64,000 bases of DNA, from the NCBI GenBank assembly GCA_030431485.1, contig JAUIIR010000004.1:62001-126000 (forward strand), read 5' to 3'. Below the pieces are notes generated by a model. The model was not told where the DNA came from, ran no database searches, and was given only the letters and a program-made list of their open reading frames with translations. The DNA comes from Alphaproteobacteria bacterium. GTDB lineage: Bacteria > Pseudomonadota > Alphaproteobacteria > Rhodobacterales > Rhodobacteraceae. Positions 1 to 8,923 of the stretch are shown here, piece by piece. Numbering within the stretch: the stretch's first letter is position 1; every line of letters starts with the position of its first letter. The translations under genes and the position numbers were made by a program.

Positions 1-585
1 AACCCCGGGCGCGTATCCGTTTACGGTGATGTTGTGCTCGGCCAAACCAAGAGCGCCACATTCTGTGAGGGCGAGGCAGCCGTATTTTGATGTACAGTAA
101 ACGGTCACATCCACCAGCGGTTTGCGCGACGCGATGGAGCCAACATTGATGAGCTTGTAGGGGTGATCTTCCATCGGTCCCTGAGCAATCATCTGCTTGG
201 CGGTTTCCTGCATGCCAAGCCACATCGCCTTGGTGTTGACGTTCATGATCATGTCCCAGTTGTCTTCATCGATATCCATGAAGAACCGGGGCTTGTTCAG
301 GCCCGCGTTGAAGAGACCCACGTTGATGGAGCCGAACGCCTCAACGGTTGCGGCAACCGCAGCGGCGTTGTCCTCGCGCTTGGTCACATCCATTTTGATC
401 GCAATGGCCTTGCCATTCCCGGCGGCATTGATGCTGTCGGCAACCATTTGGGCTTCATCGCCATCCAGATCGCCGATGCAAACATTTGCGCCCTGCGCTG
501 CAAATGCTTCGGCATTTGCAGCACCCATTCCGCGCGCCGCGCCGGTGATCAGGATGTTTTTACCTTTCAGGCGATTGGGGTCCAT
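1..585 (-). CDS. SDR family NAD(P)-dependent oxidoreductase (3' end cut by window edge)
   Basis: Cytoplasmic short-chain dehydrogenase; 195 codons are visible and the C-terminal part lies beyond the window. Reading from the ATG at 585, the cofactor loop TGAARGMG sits near residue 15, the NAG motif near residue 92, and the catalytic set is Ser in GSIAS plus YCTSK. A strong GAGGAGG ribosome site precedes the ATG. It is closely related to the SDR at 3694-4491: both carry NKP..FMD..EDNW..IM and GMQE.A.QMIAQG. It follows the regulator gene at 603-2432 on the same strand with a 17-base gap, so they are probably cotranscribed. The substrate is probably a sugar, sugar acid or polyol of the adjacent uptake locus (inference). 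Confidence 0.9.
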   Translation of the reverse strand, partial: MDPNRLKGKNILITGAARGMGAANAEAFAAQGANVCIGDLDGDEAQMVADSINAAGNGKAIAIKMDVTKREDNAAAVAATVEAFGSINVGLFNAGLNKPRFFMDIDEDNWDMIMNVNTKAMWLGMQETAKQMIAQGPMEDHPYKLINVGSIASRKPLVDVTVYCTSKYGCLALTECGALGLAEHNITVNGYAPGV

Positions 586-602
586 GGTTTCTCCTCCTCA
601 TG

Positions 603-2432
603 TCACGGTGTCCCGTTGTGTTGAATCAGCGCTTCGGCCCGCTTTTGGGACCGGCGCAATGCCTCGCGCGGTGAGACGATCCCGCGCAGCATGTCATGAA
701 ATTCTTCTCCGCAGATCTGGATGATGCCACCGATCTCGGGGACGGGCGGGCGCGGCCAGAACTGAAGCTCGTCGCGCCAGGACATCGCGTCTACTGCTTC
801 GAAAATGGGCGAAGAGCGGCGGACCTCGGGGTCGGCGGCAACAGAGTACCGCGGATTGGTCCGGCTTCCGTTTTGCACGAAAAGCTTCTGCGCCTGAGGT
901 GAGGTGAAAATCCGCAAGGCCTCGGCAGCTTCGGGCACGCGATTGGGGGCCAGATTGGCCGGTATGCCCATCACGTAGCCACCAACCGGCGCAATCTGTG
1001 TCGCGCCCGGTCCTGCAGGGTGTGGCAAGTACCCTGTTTGCCCGTATGCAGGCGAGCTTTCGTCACGCTCGAAATACGGGGCCAGCAAGGTATAGCCATA
1101 GGCCATTGCGACCGTACCCGCAGCGTAGGGCCTGACCCGTTCGTACCACGACATTGACAGGATGTCTGGCGGCGAAAATTTCAGCAGTTCCATCAGGAAC
1201 TCGGCGGCGCGCAATCCTGACTCCGTGTCGATGGTCGGACGGTAGTCGCGGCTTGACAGGTGATCGGTTTCGAAACCGCCCGCGATTTCGGGAAGATCGA
1301 GGATCGGTTGACCGAAATCGGCCATCGTCATGAGAACGGTGTGCCCAAGCGCCGTTCCCCGAGCCGCATTCCAGGCGATCCCGTATTGGCCGCGGCGGGG
1401 ATCATGCAACGTCTTGGCGGCGTGCAGGAGTTGGTCAGTCGTCGCTGGCGGTTCAAGCCCAGCTTCGGCAAACAGGTCGCGCCGATAGAACAGAAGTTCC
1501 GGTGTTGTCTGCGCCGGAACACCGTACGGCTGCTCGCCCCAATACGTTGCTTTCCAGCCTGCGGTGTGAAAATCCGCTGCATCAAGCTTGGCAAGGTCAA
1601 TCACCTTGCTCAGCGGCATGAGGACTTTTTTTTCCGCAAACTCGCCAATCCACGGCAGATCGACCGCAATAATGTCGTATCGGCTGGTCTCACGCTCAGC
1701 GTTCCGAAGCGCTTCTTCCCGCAGACGGTCGATGGAAAAGGCGCGCTGGCTGATCTCGGTGCCCACGATCTGTTCAAACTGACGCTTCAGATTGTCCATG
1801 ACCATGAAGGTGGGATCACCATGCACCAGAACTTTGAGGCCACCGGCAAGTTTCAATGGCTGCGGAAGGACCCGTAGAGGCGGTATCGACTGTGCCGCCG
1901 AGTAACTGCCGCCAAAATAGTAGTCTTCGGTCTCGGCGGCGGCGTCTCCGTGACCGAATTCGGATTCCGCCAGTCTGCGCACGCGACCGGACAGTTGCAT
2001 CCACTGCGACAGAAGCTTTTCGCTCGGGTGCATGGAAAAGCTTTTGCCGGTCTTGGTGCGGGGACGCTGTTCAATCAGGTCAGCATCCACCATCTCTCTC
2101 AAACGGCGGTTTGCGGTCGCATAAGGCACTTGGCTGGCGCTGATCAGCGACGTCGGGGTCACGATCTTGGCATCGAAATGTCCCTTGAGAAGATGCACTG
2201 CCATCCGCAGATGAGCATTCGGCGTCACCAAATCGAGCGCCGTGTCCATCTCGTCCATCAATTCGCTGACAAAGGTCAGGGCGTCCAAAGCATCCGACGA
2301 CACCTGGGGAGGCGCGCTCGTTGTTTGGCGATGTCCTGTCAACGCATTCATGCTGGCGAGTTGCCTTTTTCTCTTCGGTGGGTTGATGGCGCTGTCTTGG
2401 TCATCCAATTTGGATGAAACGGGCGACTTCAT
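603..2432 (-). CDS. Winged-helix regulator fused to an extracellular-solute-binding-protein-like domain
   Basis: Predicted 609-aa protein. Residues about 70-150 look like a MarR/IclR-style winged helix (a recognition-helix-like stretch, then LREMVDADLIEQRP). Residues about 198 to the end look like a family 1 (MalE-type) solute-binding protein, with features such as PYGVPAQTTPELLFYRRDLF and GYVMGIPANL. No signal peptide or membrane segment is visible, so the binding-protein fold probably acts in the cytoplasm as the effector sensor. I chose the ATG at 2432 because GGAGCGAGGA precedes it; an in-frame TTG at 2456 is less likely. It diverges from the sugar ABC operon that starts at 2656 and probably controls it. 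The ligand is unknown, and DNA binding is inferred. Confidence 0.75.
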   Translation of the reverse strand: MKSPVSSKLDDQDSAINPPKRKRQLASMNALTGHRQTTSAPPQVSSDALDALTFVSELMDEMDTALDLVTPNAHLRMAVHLLKGHFDAKIVTPTSLISASQVPYATANRRLREMVDADLIEQRPRTKTGKSFSMHPSEKLLSQWMQLSGRVRRLAESEFGHGDAAAETEDYYFGGSYSAAQSIPPLRVLPQPLKLAGGLKVLVHGDPTFMVMDNLKRQFEQIVGTEISQRAFSIDRLREEALRNAERETSRYDIIAVDLPWIGEFAEKKVLMPLSKVIDLAKLDAADFHTAGWKATYWGEQPYGVPAQTTPELLFYRRDLFAEAGLEPPATTDQLLHAAKTLHDPRRGQYGIAWNAARGTALGHTVLMTMADFGQPILDLPEIAGGFETDHLSSRDYRPTIDTESGLRAAEFLMELLKFSPPDILSMSWYERVRPYAAGTVAMAYGYTLLAPYFERDESSPAYGQTGYLPHPAGPGATQIAPVGGYVMGIPANLAPNRVPEAAEALRIFTSPQAQKLFVQNGSRTNPRYSVAADPEVRRSSPIFEAVDAMSWRDELQFWPRPPVPEIGGIIQICGEEFHDMLRGIVSPREALRRSQKRAEALIQHNGTP

Positions 2433-2507
2433 GATTCCTCGCTCCAAAATGTCCAAAGTGATATCGGCAGCGTATCCTCAAAAAGTCCAAAACGGATAAT
2501 AAAATAT

Positions 2508-2526
2508 CCAATATGAATAATATTGG
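2508..2526. promoter_or_regulatory. Inverted repeat, candidate operator of the sugar locus
   Basis: CCAATAT-N5-ATATTGG is a perfect 7-base inverted repeat in the AT-rich divergent interval between the regulator (start 2432) and the binding-protein gene (start 2656). Related TCCAAA or TATCCA half-motifs recur nearby at about 2452, 2486 and 2505. It is a plausible site for the fused regulator; no binding evidence is available. Confidence 0.45.
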
Positions 2527-2655
2527 TGCATTCTGGATGGAGCTTTGGCGGCAGGTTCGTCGCAATCGCCTGGGCCGCCGGGTGATGCACCGGCACCAGG
2601 AGGGGTGTCCGACGGAATAGTAACCAACAGTGTACCTTCTCGGGAGGAGAACCTA

Positions 2656-3615
2656 ATGAAAATTCGCAATATTCTTGCTGCATCTACAGCCGCTGTGGCC
2701 ATCGCGGGCACTGCATATGCTGCAGGTCACGAGACCATGAAGATCGGCATCACGCAGAACAACGTTGGCGTGGACAGCTATCAGACGACATATGAAAAGG
2801 CGTTCATCGCTGCAGCCGATGCCAACGACGCAGTTGAAACTGTGGTTCTGGACGCGGGCGGTGACGTTGCACGTCAGATCGCGCAGATGGAAGATTTGAT
2901 CCAGCAGGAAATGGACGCCATCATCATCTGGCCAACCAATGGCGAAGCTGTAATCCCGGCGGTGCGCAAAGCGCATCAGGCAGGCATCCCGGTCATCGTG
3001 ACCAACTCCAACATCGCCGAGCAGGGCTTTGACTTCGTTAAGTCGTTCTCCGGCCCCGACAACATCACCCAAGGTGCTCGTTCGGCTGAAATCATGTGCG
3101 ACAAGTTCAAGGATATGGGCATCGAAAACGAAGCCAAGGTTGTGCACATCACCGGTCAGCCGGGCTACACCACTGCGATTGAACGTGCGAAGGGCTTTAA
3201 TGACCGTCTGCCGGAAGTCTGCCCCAACGTCGAGCAGATCGACCAGCAGCCAGGTGACTGGAACCGCGAAAAGTCCCAGCAGGTGATGGAAGCCTTCCTC
3301 GTCAAGTATGATGACATCGACGGCGTCTATGCTGGCGACGACAACATGGGTGTTGGCGCTCTGAACGCGGCCAAAGCAGCCGGTCGTGACGGGATCATCT
3401 TCGTCGGTGCCACCAACTTTGCGGTTGGCTACGAGGCGATGGCTGAGGGCGACTATTGGGGGTCGATCTACCAGTCGCCGGTTGACGACGCCGAAGCGGC
3501 TCTGAAGACCGCCATTGACGTTCTGAACGGCGAAGACGTTCCGTTCCTCAACTACTTCGACACTCCGAAGATCACCCAAGACAACATGGGCGACTTCACG
3601 AAGCCTGTATTCTAA
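2656..3615 (+). CDS. Sugar ABC transporter periplasmic substrate-binding protein (RbsB/XylF type)
   Basis: 319-aa secreted binding protein of the Peripla_BP_4 family. It delivers a sugar-like ligand to the permeases encoded at 4513-6549. A signal peptide covers about residues 1-22 (MKIRN start, hydrophobic core, cleavage after TAYA). The mature part has the alternating Rossmann-like pattern of the family (KIGITQNNVGVDSY, DAIIIWPTNGEAVIPAV, GVYAGDDNMGVGAL). The ATG at 2656 was chosen over an upstream in-frame start because GGGAGGAGA and the signal peptide begin there. It is the first gene of the operon and is followed by a strong hairpin, as is usual for binding-protein genes that need more transcript. 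The exact sugar cannot be read from sequence. Confidence 0.93.
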   Translation: MKIRNILAASTAAVAIAGTAYAAGHETMKIGITQNNVGVDSYQTTYEKAFIAAADANDAVETVVLDAGGDVARQIAQMEDLIQQEMDAIIIWPTNGEAVIPAVRKAHQAGIPVIVTNSNIAEQGFDFVKSFSGPDNITQGARSAEIMCDKFKDMGIENEAKVVHITGQPGYTTAIERAKGFNDRLPEVCPNVEQIDQQPGDWNREKSQQVMEAFLVKYDDIDGVYAGDDNMGVGALNAAKAAGRDGIIFVGATNFAVGYEAMAEGDYWGSIYQSPVDDAEAALKTAIDVLNGEDVPFLNYFDTPKITQDNMGDFTKPVF

Positions 3616-3629
3616 GGCTCCTCCCTCGC

Positions 3630-3652
3630 GGGGCGCAGTCTTGCTGCGCCCC
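3630..3652 (+). terminator. Intercistronic hairpin after the binding-protein gene
   Basis: A 9-bp perfect stem GGGGCGCAG/CTGCGCCCC with loop TCTTG lies 15 bases after the stop codon and is followed by GTTCCTTT. It is probably a partial terminator or mRNA-stabilising hairpin that lets the binding protein be made in excess over the downstream permeases. Confidence 0.7.
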
Positions 3653-3693
3653 GTTCCTTTCGATCCAAACATGACTATTTAGGGAGACGCGGC

Positions 3694-4491
3694 ATGGGAC
3701 GTGTTTCTGAGCGCGTCTGTATTGTCACGGGCGCCGCGCGAGGCATTGGCCGCGCCATCGGTGAATCGCTTTTGAACGAGGGCGCAAAAGTTTGTTTTGC
3801 AGACATTAACGGTGATCTGGTGGCCGAAGTGGCCGAGGCAAACCGGTCCAGGCTGAACGGCAATTCTGGTAACGTGACGTCGGCGGCCGTGGATGTAACA
3901 GACCGTGAACAGGTGCGCGCAATGGTGGCGCATACAGTCGACACATTTGGTCGGCTTGATGTGAAGTTTAATAACGCCGGCGTCAATAAACCCATGAATT
4001 TCATGGATGTCACCGAAGACAACTGGAATTTCATCATGGGTGTAAACGGGCTCGGCTGTATGATTGGCATGCAGGAAGCAGCTCGTCAGATGATCGCACA
4101 GGGCGGCGGTGGCAAGATTATCAACACCGCCTCAATCGCCAGCCGGCAGGGTTTTGACAATGTCGCACCATATTGCGCTTCGAAGTGGGCCGTGGTGTCT
4201 TTGACCCAATCTGCGGCGCGAGATCTGGCCAAGCACAACATCACTGTGACAGGTTTTGCGCCGGGCGTCGTGGCCACGGAGATGTGGGAACAGGTCGATC
4301 AGGATCTCATGGAGATCGGAGCGTCTGAACGGCCCGGCCAGGCGATGGATGAGTTCTCTGCCGAGATCCTCAGAGGGCGCGTCGCCACACCGGCGGATAT
4401 CACAGGGACGACGACGTTTCTTGCGTCCAAGGACAGCGATTACATGACCGGACAGATTGTGATGATCGACGGGGGCATGACGCTGGTTTGA
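3694..4491 (+). CDS. SDR family oxidoreductase
   Basis: 265-aa classical short-chain dehydrogenase. The cofactor motif TGAARGIG is near residue 11, NNAG near residue 91, the catalytic Ser in TASIAS near residue 143 and YCASK near residue 158. The C-terminal YMTGQIVMIDGGM is typical of the family. GGGAGACGCGGC precedes the ATG. It lies between the binding-protein and permease genes, so it probably oxidises the imported sugar or a derived polyol or lactone precursor. It is a paralogue of the SDR at 1-585, sharing an unusual internal block (NKP..FMD..EDNW). The substrate is not determined. Confidence 0.92.
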   Translation: MGRVSERVCIVTGAARGIGRAIGESLLNEGAKVCFADINGDLVAEVAEANRSRLNGNSGNVTSAAVDVTDREQVRAMVAHTVDTFGRLDVKFNNAGVNKPMNFMDVTEDNWNFIMGVNGLGCMIGMQEAARQMIAQGGGGKIINTASIASRQGFDNVAPYCASKWAVVSLTQSAARDLAKHNITVTGFAPGVVATEMWEQVDQDLMEIGASERPGQAMDEFSAEILRGRVATPADITGTTTFLASKDSDYMTGQIVMIDGGMTLV

Positions 4492-4512
4492 GGCTTTGGC
4501 TGGGAGGGTCAG

Positions 4513-5532
4513 ATGTCAGACATGTCGCAAAATGCCAGCAACCTGAGGGAGGGGATGATGGCTTCAATGAGCAAACAACAGATTGGACGCGTTCTGGCAA
4601 AACAGGGAATCCTGATTGCCTTCGCGGTCTTCATGATTGCGTTCGCAATCGCCAGCCCAAAGTTTCTGAGTGTGGACAACGTGTTCAGTGTGGTCCGCTC
4701 GTCCGCGATTATCGGTGTGATGGCACTGGGTGTGACTTTCGTGGTGATCAGCGGCAATCTTGACCTGTCTGTTGGCTCGATGATGTCTTTTTCGACCATC
4801 GTTGTGCTCGACCTGCACGACAAGCTTGGTCCGGCTCTGGCGATCCCTGCGATGTTCGCCATGACGCTCTGTCTGGGGGCTTTCATCGGCTTCCTTGTCG
4901 GATATCTCAGGCTCAACTCCCTGATCGTCACACTTGGTATGTTGTCGGCCATTCACGGGCTGACGTTGACATATTCAGGTGGCCAGAACATGGACATTGC
5001 CGATAAGGAAGGGACCTGGTTCAGCGTCTTTGGTCAGGGCACTGCGCTGGGTATCCCGGTGCCAATCCTGATCTTTCTCATCTTGGCGGCTCTTCTCGGA
5101 ATGGTTCTTGCCAAAACGCCCTTTGGCCGCAAGGTCTACGCTGTAGGCGGCAACGGCACCGCAGCAACTTTCTCTGGTATCCCAAGAGCGCGCACAGTCT
5201 TTTATTGTTACCTGATTTCCGCCACCTGCGTTGCCACCGCAGGCCTTATTCAGGCAAGCCGGTCTTTGGGGTCACAGAACACCGTGGGGCAGGGGCTGGA
5301 GCTCGAAGTACTCGCCGCTGTCATCCTTGGTGGTGCGTCACTGCTTGGCGGCTCCGGCACAGTTTTCAAAACCGTCATCGGTGTGCTGATCCTTGGATTT
5401 ATCCAAAACGGACTTTTGCTGATGGGGCTTCAATTCTACGTCCAGTTCGTTGTGACCTGGATCATTATCATCCTTGCTGTGTGGCTCGATATTGCAGCCA
5501 AGCGCGGTAAGCTCTGGTCACCGATTGCGTAA
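4513..5532 (+). CDS. Sugar ABC transporter permease (RbsC type), first subunit
   Basis: 339-aa inner-membrane permease of the branched-chain/ribose (BPD_transp_2) family, with about 8-10 hydrophobic segments. Family hallmarks are NLDLSVGSM near residue 80 and LNSLIVTLG near residue 135. GGGAGG precedes the start. It lies 21 bases after the SDR stop and 15 bases before the second permease. With the partner at 5548-6549 it probably forms the translocation channel energised by the ATPase at 6546-8057. Confidence 0.93.
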   Translation: MSDMSQNASNLREGMMASMSKQQIGRVLAKQGILIAFAVFMIAFAIASPKFLSVDNVFSVVRSSAIIGVMALGVTFVVISGNLDLSVGSMMSFSTIVVLDLHDKLGPALAIPAMFAMTLCLGAFIGFLVGYLRLNSLIVTLGMLSAIHGLTLTYSGGQNMDIADKEGTWFSVFGQGTALGIPVPILIFLILAALLGMVLAKTPFGRKVYAVGGNGTAATFSGIPRARTVFYCYLISATCVATAGLIQASRSLGSQNTVGQGLELEVLAAVILGGASLLGGSGTVFKTVIGVLILGFIQNGLLLMGLQFYVQFVVTWIIIILAVWLDIAAKRGKLWSPIA

Positions 5533-5547
5533 GGGAGGGCGGACACC

Positions 5548-6549
5548 ATGAAAAGCGGAGCTGTGTCCAAAGCGTTGGCAAACGGCGCAATCTGGGGCTT
5601 TATCATCCTGCAACTGATCTTCTTCTCTGTCGCTGGTGAATACCTGTCTCTTTCTGACAAGGCGTTTATGGACTGGGAAAACATGCTGCTGCTTCTCAAG
5701 CAGTCTGCGCCTATCGGGATCATTGCAATGGGCATGACGCTGGTGATGGTCAACGGCAACATTGACCTGTCCGTCGGCGCCACCTTTGCTATCGCCGCCA
5801 TCGTCATGCTGGACAGTATGACATGGCCAATTTTCGCGGGCCTTGGTGATGGTGTCATTCCCATCGCGTGGTTGCTGGCCCTGACCGCGGGCACCGTGCT
5901 TGGCGCGTTGAATGGTCTGATCGTGTGGAAAACCGGTGTCGATGCGTTCATCGTGACGCTGGGGTCTATGCTTGGCTACCGTGGCATTGTCTTCATGTTC
6001 AATGGAGAGAACCCGACAAGCCACCTGAACTGGACTCTCGTGGATTTCGCTGAAGCCGAGTTTCTGGGCCTCGCAACGGCGTCTTGGTTTTTGCTGCTGG
6101 TGACGTTTGCGATCTGGTTCCTGATGACCAAAACAGTGCATGGCCGCAATGCATATGCCATTGGCGACAACCGCGAAGCCGCTGTAAACGCCGGTATCCG
6201 TGTGGGTCCGCACATGATGATCAATTTTGCCATCATCGGTTTCCTCGCAGCGCTGTCGGCCGTGGTGTTTTACTCGGAATCTGGCTCGGTCAATCCCAAC
6301 GACGGCCAGCTCTATGAATTGTGGGTGATCACCGCCGTCGTTCTGGGTGGCACAAAGATCACCGGCGGCGCCGGCAACGTGATCGGCACATTCGGTGGCG
6401 TCATCGCAATCCAGTTGCTGCGCAAGGGGCTTGGTCACATTGGCGCGGACACGTCGACCGTAAACCTCGTGATTGGTTTGATCCTGATCGCTGTCCTGTT
6501 CCTGGATCGCCAGCTCAACGTTAAAGGCAAAGAGGAGTTGAAGGTATGA
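5548..6549 (+). CDS. Sugar ABC transporter permease (RbsC type), second subunit
   Basis: 333-aa polytopic membrane protein of the same family as the preceding gene. NIDLSVGAT lies near residue 72 and DAFIVTLGSM near residue 132. The GAGG ribosome site (AAGGGAGG) is a few bases upstream. Its stop overlaps the ATPase start by 4 bases (ATGA), indicating translational coupling. Two different permeases suggest a heterodimeric channel rather than the RbsC homodimer. Confidence 0.93.
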   Translation: MKSGAVSKALANGAIWGFIILQLIFFSVAGEYLSLSDKAFMDWENMLLLLKQSAPIGIIAMGMTLVMVNGNIDLSVGATFAIAAIVMLDSMTWPIFAGLGDGVIPIAWLLALTAGTVLGALNGLIVWKTGVDAFIVTLGSMLGYRGIVFMFNGENPTSHLNWTLVDFAEAEFLGLATASWFLLLVTFAIWFLMTKTVHGRNAYAIGDNREAAVNAGIRVGPHMMINFAIIGFLAALSAVVFYSESGSVNPNDGQLYELWVITAVVLGGTKITGGAGNVIGTFGGVIAIQLLRKGLGHIGADTSTVNLVIGLILIAVLFLDRQLNVKGKEELKV

Positions 6550-8057
6550 CTGATGTGAAACCGGTCCTTCGGCTTGAGGATATCGTCAAGACCTTCCCGG
6601 GCGTACGGGCTTTGGATGGGGTGTCGTTTTCAGTTCTTCCTGGGGAAGTCCATGCGCTGATGGGCGAAAATGGGGCCGGAAAATCCACTTTGATGAAAGT
6701 CCTCGGTGGCATTTACCAACCTGATGGTGGCGCAATCTTCATGGGCGATCAGCAGGTCGTAATGGCTGGCCCGCTTGAGGCGAAAGCCAAAGGCGTCATG
6801 TTTATCCACCAGGAACTCAGTCTTGCGGCTGAATTGAGCGTGGCGGAAAATATCTATCTTGGCGAATTGCCCCGCAAAAGCTTTGGCCGTGTGGACTGGG
6901 CAAAACTGACAGAACAGACAGACGCCATTCTGAAGAAACTGAATGTCAGCTTTGATGCCAAGACCCGCGTTGGCGACCTTTCCATTGCCAACCAGCAAAT
7001 GGTCGAAATCGCCCGCGCTCTGACGGTCGATGCCAAGGCCGTGATTTTTGACGAGCCGACCGCGTCCCTGACAGACGCCGAAAAGGTCGTGCTGTTTGAT
7101 GTGATCGCGGATCTCAAGCGCGATGGCGTTGGGATCATCTACATTTCTCACCGAATGGAAGAGATCTTCAAAATCACTGACCGTATCTCGGTGCTTCGCG
7201 ACGGCCAGTATCAGGGCACCGTGAACACGGCAGACAGTACCGAAGAGTCGATCACGCAGATGATGATCGGGCGCAAGCTCGACCTCAGCCGCAATGCATC
7301 GCATCACGAATTGGGCGATGTCGCGCTTGAGGTGCGGGGCCTGAGCTGTGGCAAGCTGTATCAGGATGTCAATTTCGAGGTCCGCCGCGGCGAGGTGGTG
7401 GGCTTCTACGGTCTTGTCGGGGCCGGGCGAACGGAAATCGCCGAGACCTTGTTTGGGCTGCGCGAACCCTCTGAGGGTCAGATCCTGCTCGATGGCCAAG
7501 AGGTCCGCATTCATTCGCCCGCCGATGCCATCTCCCGCGGGATCAGTCTTGTTCCAGAAGATCGCAAAGGTCAGGGGCTCGTGCTTGGCATGAACTGCCG
7601 GGACAACATGACCCTGCCACAGGTGGATGACCTCAAGGCGGGTCCATTTGTTGCTGAAGGCGCTGAGGTGGCGATCTTTGATCAATACCGGGATAGACTG
7701 GACATCCGCACGCCGGGATGGAGAGCGCAGGCAGGCAATCTCTCAGGTGGCAACCAGCAGAAGATCGTCATCGGTAAATGGCTGTCGATGCATCCCAACC
7801 TGCTGATCGTCGACGAACCCACACGTGGTATTGATGTCGGCAGCAAATCCGAGATTCACAAACTGTTGCGTGAATTGGCAGCCCAAGGATACGCAGTGAT
7901 GGTTATCAGCTCGGAAATGCCCGAGGTACTGCACGTGTCTGATCGGATCATCGCGATGTATTCGGGGCGGGTGATGCGGACGTTCAATTCAGAAGAGGTC
8001 ACTGAAGACAGCCTTATCAAGGCGATCTCTGGACTGTCCGACGACAAGGCAGCTTGA
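6546..8057 (+). CDS. Sugar ABC transporter ATP-binding protein with two nucleotide-binding domains (RbsA/XylG type)
   Basis: 503-aa cytoplasmic ATPase made of two fused ABC domains, the usual length for RbsA/MglA/XylG. The first domain has Walker A GENGAGKS at 40-47, a degenerate signature (LSIANQQ) and Walker B VIFDEPTASL. The second has the usual lineage-typical loss of the Walker A lysine (GLVGAGRTE), an intact signature LSGGNQQ and Walker B LLIVDEPTRG. It is the last transporter gene. Its TGA overlaps the ATG of the next gene by one base (TGATG). Confidence 0.95.
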   Translation: MTDVKPVLRLEDIVKTFPGVRALDGVSFSVLPGEVHALMGENGAGKSTLMKVLGGIYQPDGGAIFMGDQQVVMAGPLEAKAKGVMFIHQELSLAAELSVAENIYLGELPRKSFGRVDWAKLTEQTDAILKKLNVSFDAKTRVGDLSIANQQMVEIARALTVDAKAVIFDEPTASLTDAEKVVLFDVIADLKRDGVGIIYISHRMEEIFKITDRISVLRDGQYQGTVNTADSTEESITQMMIGRKLDLSRNASHHELGDVALEVRGLSCGKLYQDVNFEVRRGEVVGFYGLVGAGRTEIAETLFGLREPSEGQILLDGQEVRIHSPADAISRGISLVPEDRKGQGLVLGMNCRDNMTLPQVDDLKAGPFVAEGAEVAIFDQYRDRLDIRTPGWRAQAGNLSGGNQQKIVIGKWLSMHPNLLIVDEPTRGIDVGSKSEIHKLLRELAAQGYAVMVISSEMPEVLHVSDRIIAMYSGRVMRTFNSEEVTEDSLIKAISGLSDDKAA

Positions 8058-8923
8058 TGCGGGTTGGGTTCGCCGGACTGGGTCGGATGGGCGTCCATAT
8101 GGCGCGCAATCTCGCGCGCGTCGGTCAGTCTCTTACTCTCTGGACCCGCTCTGGCGGAAAAGCGCGGGATCTCGCTGCGGAACTGGGCTGTCAGGTTGCC
8201 GACACTCCGAAAGCTCTGTCAGATGCGGCTGATGTTGTCGTCACGATGCTGGCCGACGACGCTGCGTCTGACGCCGTCCATCATGGGAATGACGGGCTTT
8301 TTGCGGGCGGCGCGCAAATCTTTATCGAAATGGGCACCATGAGCCCGGACCACATCGCTGCGCTGGCCAAACATGCGCCCAAAGGCGCGGTGGTGATTGA
8401 CGCGCCTGTTTCCGGTGCCACACAGGCCGCACAGGATGCCGCTTTGCTCATTATGGCCGGCTGTTCCGAGGCAGAGGCCAAGCCTGTCATGCCGCTCTTC
8501 GACGCAATGGGAAAGCAGACCATTTGCCTTGGGGAGCAGGGACTGGGCGCTGTTATGAAACTCTCGGTCAACTCGCTGATCCATGGCATCAATCAGACGC
8601 TGGCAGAAGCCATGACATTGGCAGAGGCGTCCGGCATTCCGTCAGCCAAGGCATTTGACGTGATCGAAGCCAGCGCGGCCTGCGCGCCGATGCTGAAATA
8701 CCGTCGACCTTTATACCTGGACGAAGACGCCAATGACGTGACCTTTACCGTGGCTTTGGCCCGGAAAGACATGGAGGTGACGGCGGCACTCGCCGGGACG
8801 CTCGGCACGCCGATGGCGCAGGGGCAGGCCACTTTGGACGCTCTGCTTCGGGCCGAAGCACAGGGCTATGGCCACCGTGACATGGCGGCGATGCTGGCAT
8901 TTGCACGAAAGGATACTTCATGA
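8057..8923 (+). CDS. NAD(P)-dependent beta-hydroxyacid dehydrogenase (3-hydroxyisobutyrate dehydrogenase-like)
   Basis: 288-aa member of the 6-phosphogluconate/3-hydroxyisobutyrate dehydrogenase family. The N-terminal Rossmann motif is GFAGLGRMG. The substrate loop DAPVSGATQ is near residue 115, and the catalytic-lysine region is GAVMKLSVN near residue 168. I start it at the ATG at 8057, overlapping the ATPase stop, rather than the adjacent upstream TTG. Its context in a sugar operon suggests oxidation or reduction of a hydroxyacid such as glycerate, tartronate semialdehyde or lactate; this is inference. It overlaps the ThuA gene by 4 bases. Confidence 0.9.
   Translation: MRVGFAGLGRMGVHMARNLARVGQSLTLWTRSGGKARDLAAELGCQVADTPKALSDAADVVVTMLADDAASDAVHHGNDGLFAGGAQIFIEMGTMSPDHIAALAKHAPKGAVVIDAPVSGATQAAQDAALLIMAGCSEAEAKPVMPLFDAMGKQTICLGEQGLGAVMKLSVNSLIHGINQTLAEAMTLAEASGIPSAKAFDVIEASAACAPMLKYRRPLYLDEDANDVTFTVALARKDMEVTAALAGTLGTPMAQGQATLDALLRAEAQGYGHRDMAAMLAFARKDTS

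Noticed and set aside
2653-3672. Long antisense frame opposite the sugar-binding-protein gene
   Set aside because: It mirrors a gene with a signal peptide, ribosome site and family fold; its translation is Arg/His/Val-rich and has no recognisable domain. It is explained by GC-rich codon use.
5518-7685. Two long minus-strand frames (5518-6438 and 6630-7685) opposite the permease and ATPase genes
   Set aside because: They are antisense to genes with full family motifs; composition (many His, Gln, Arg) is that of reverse-strand shadow frames.
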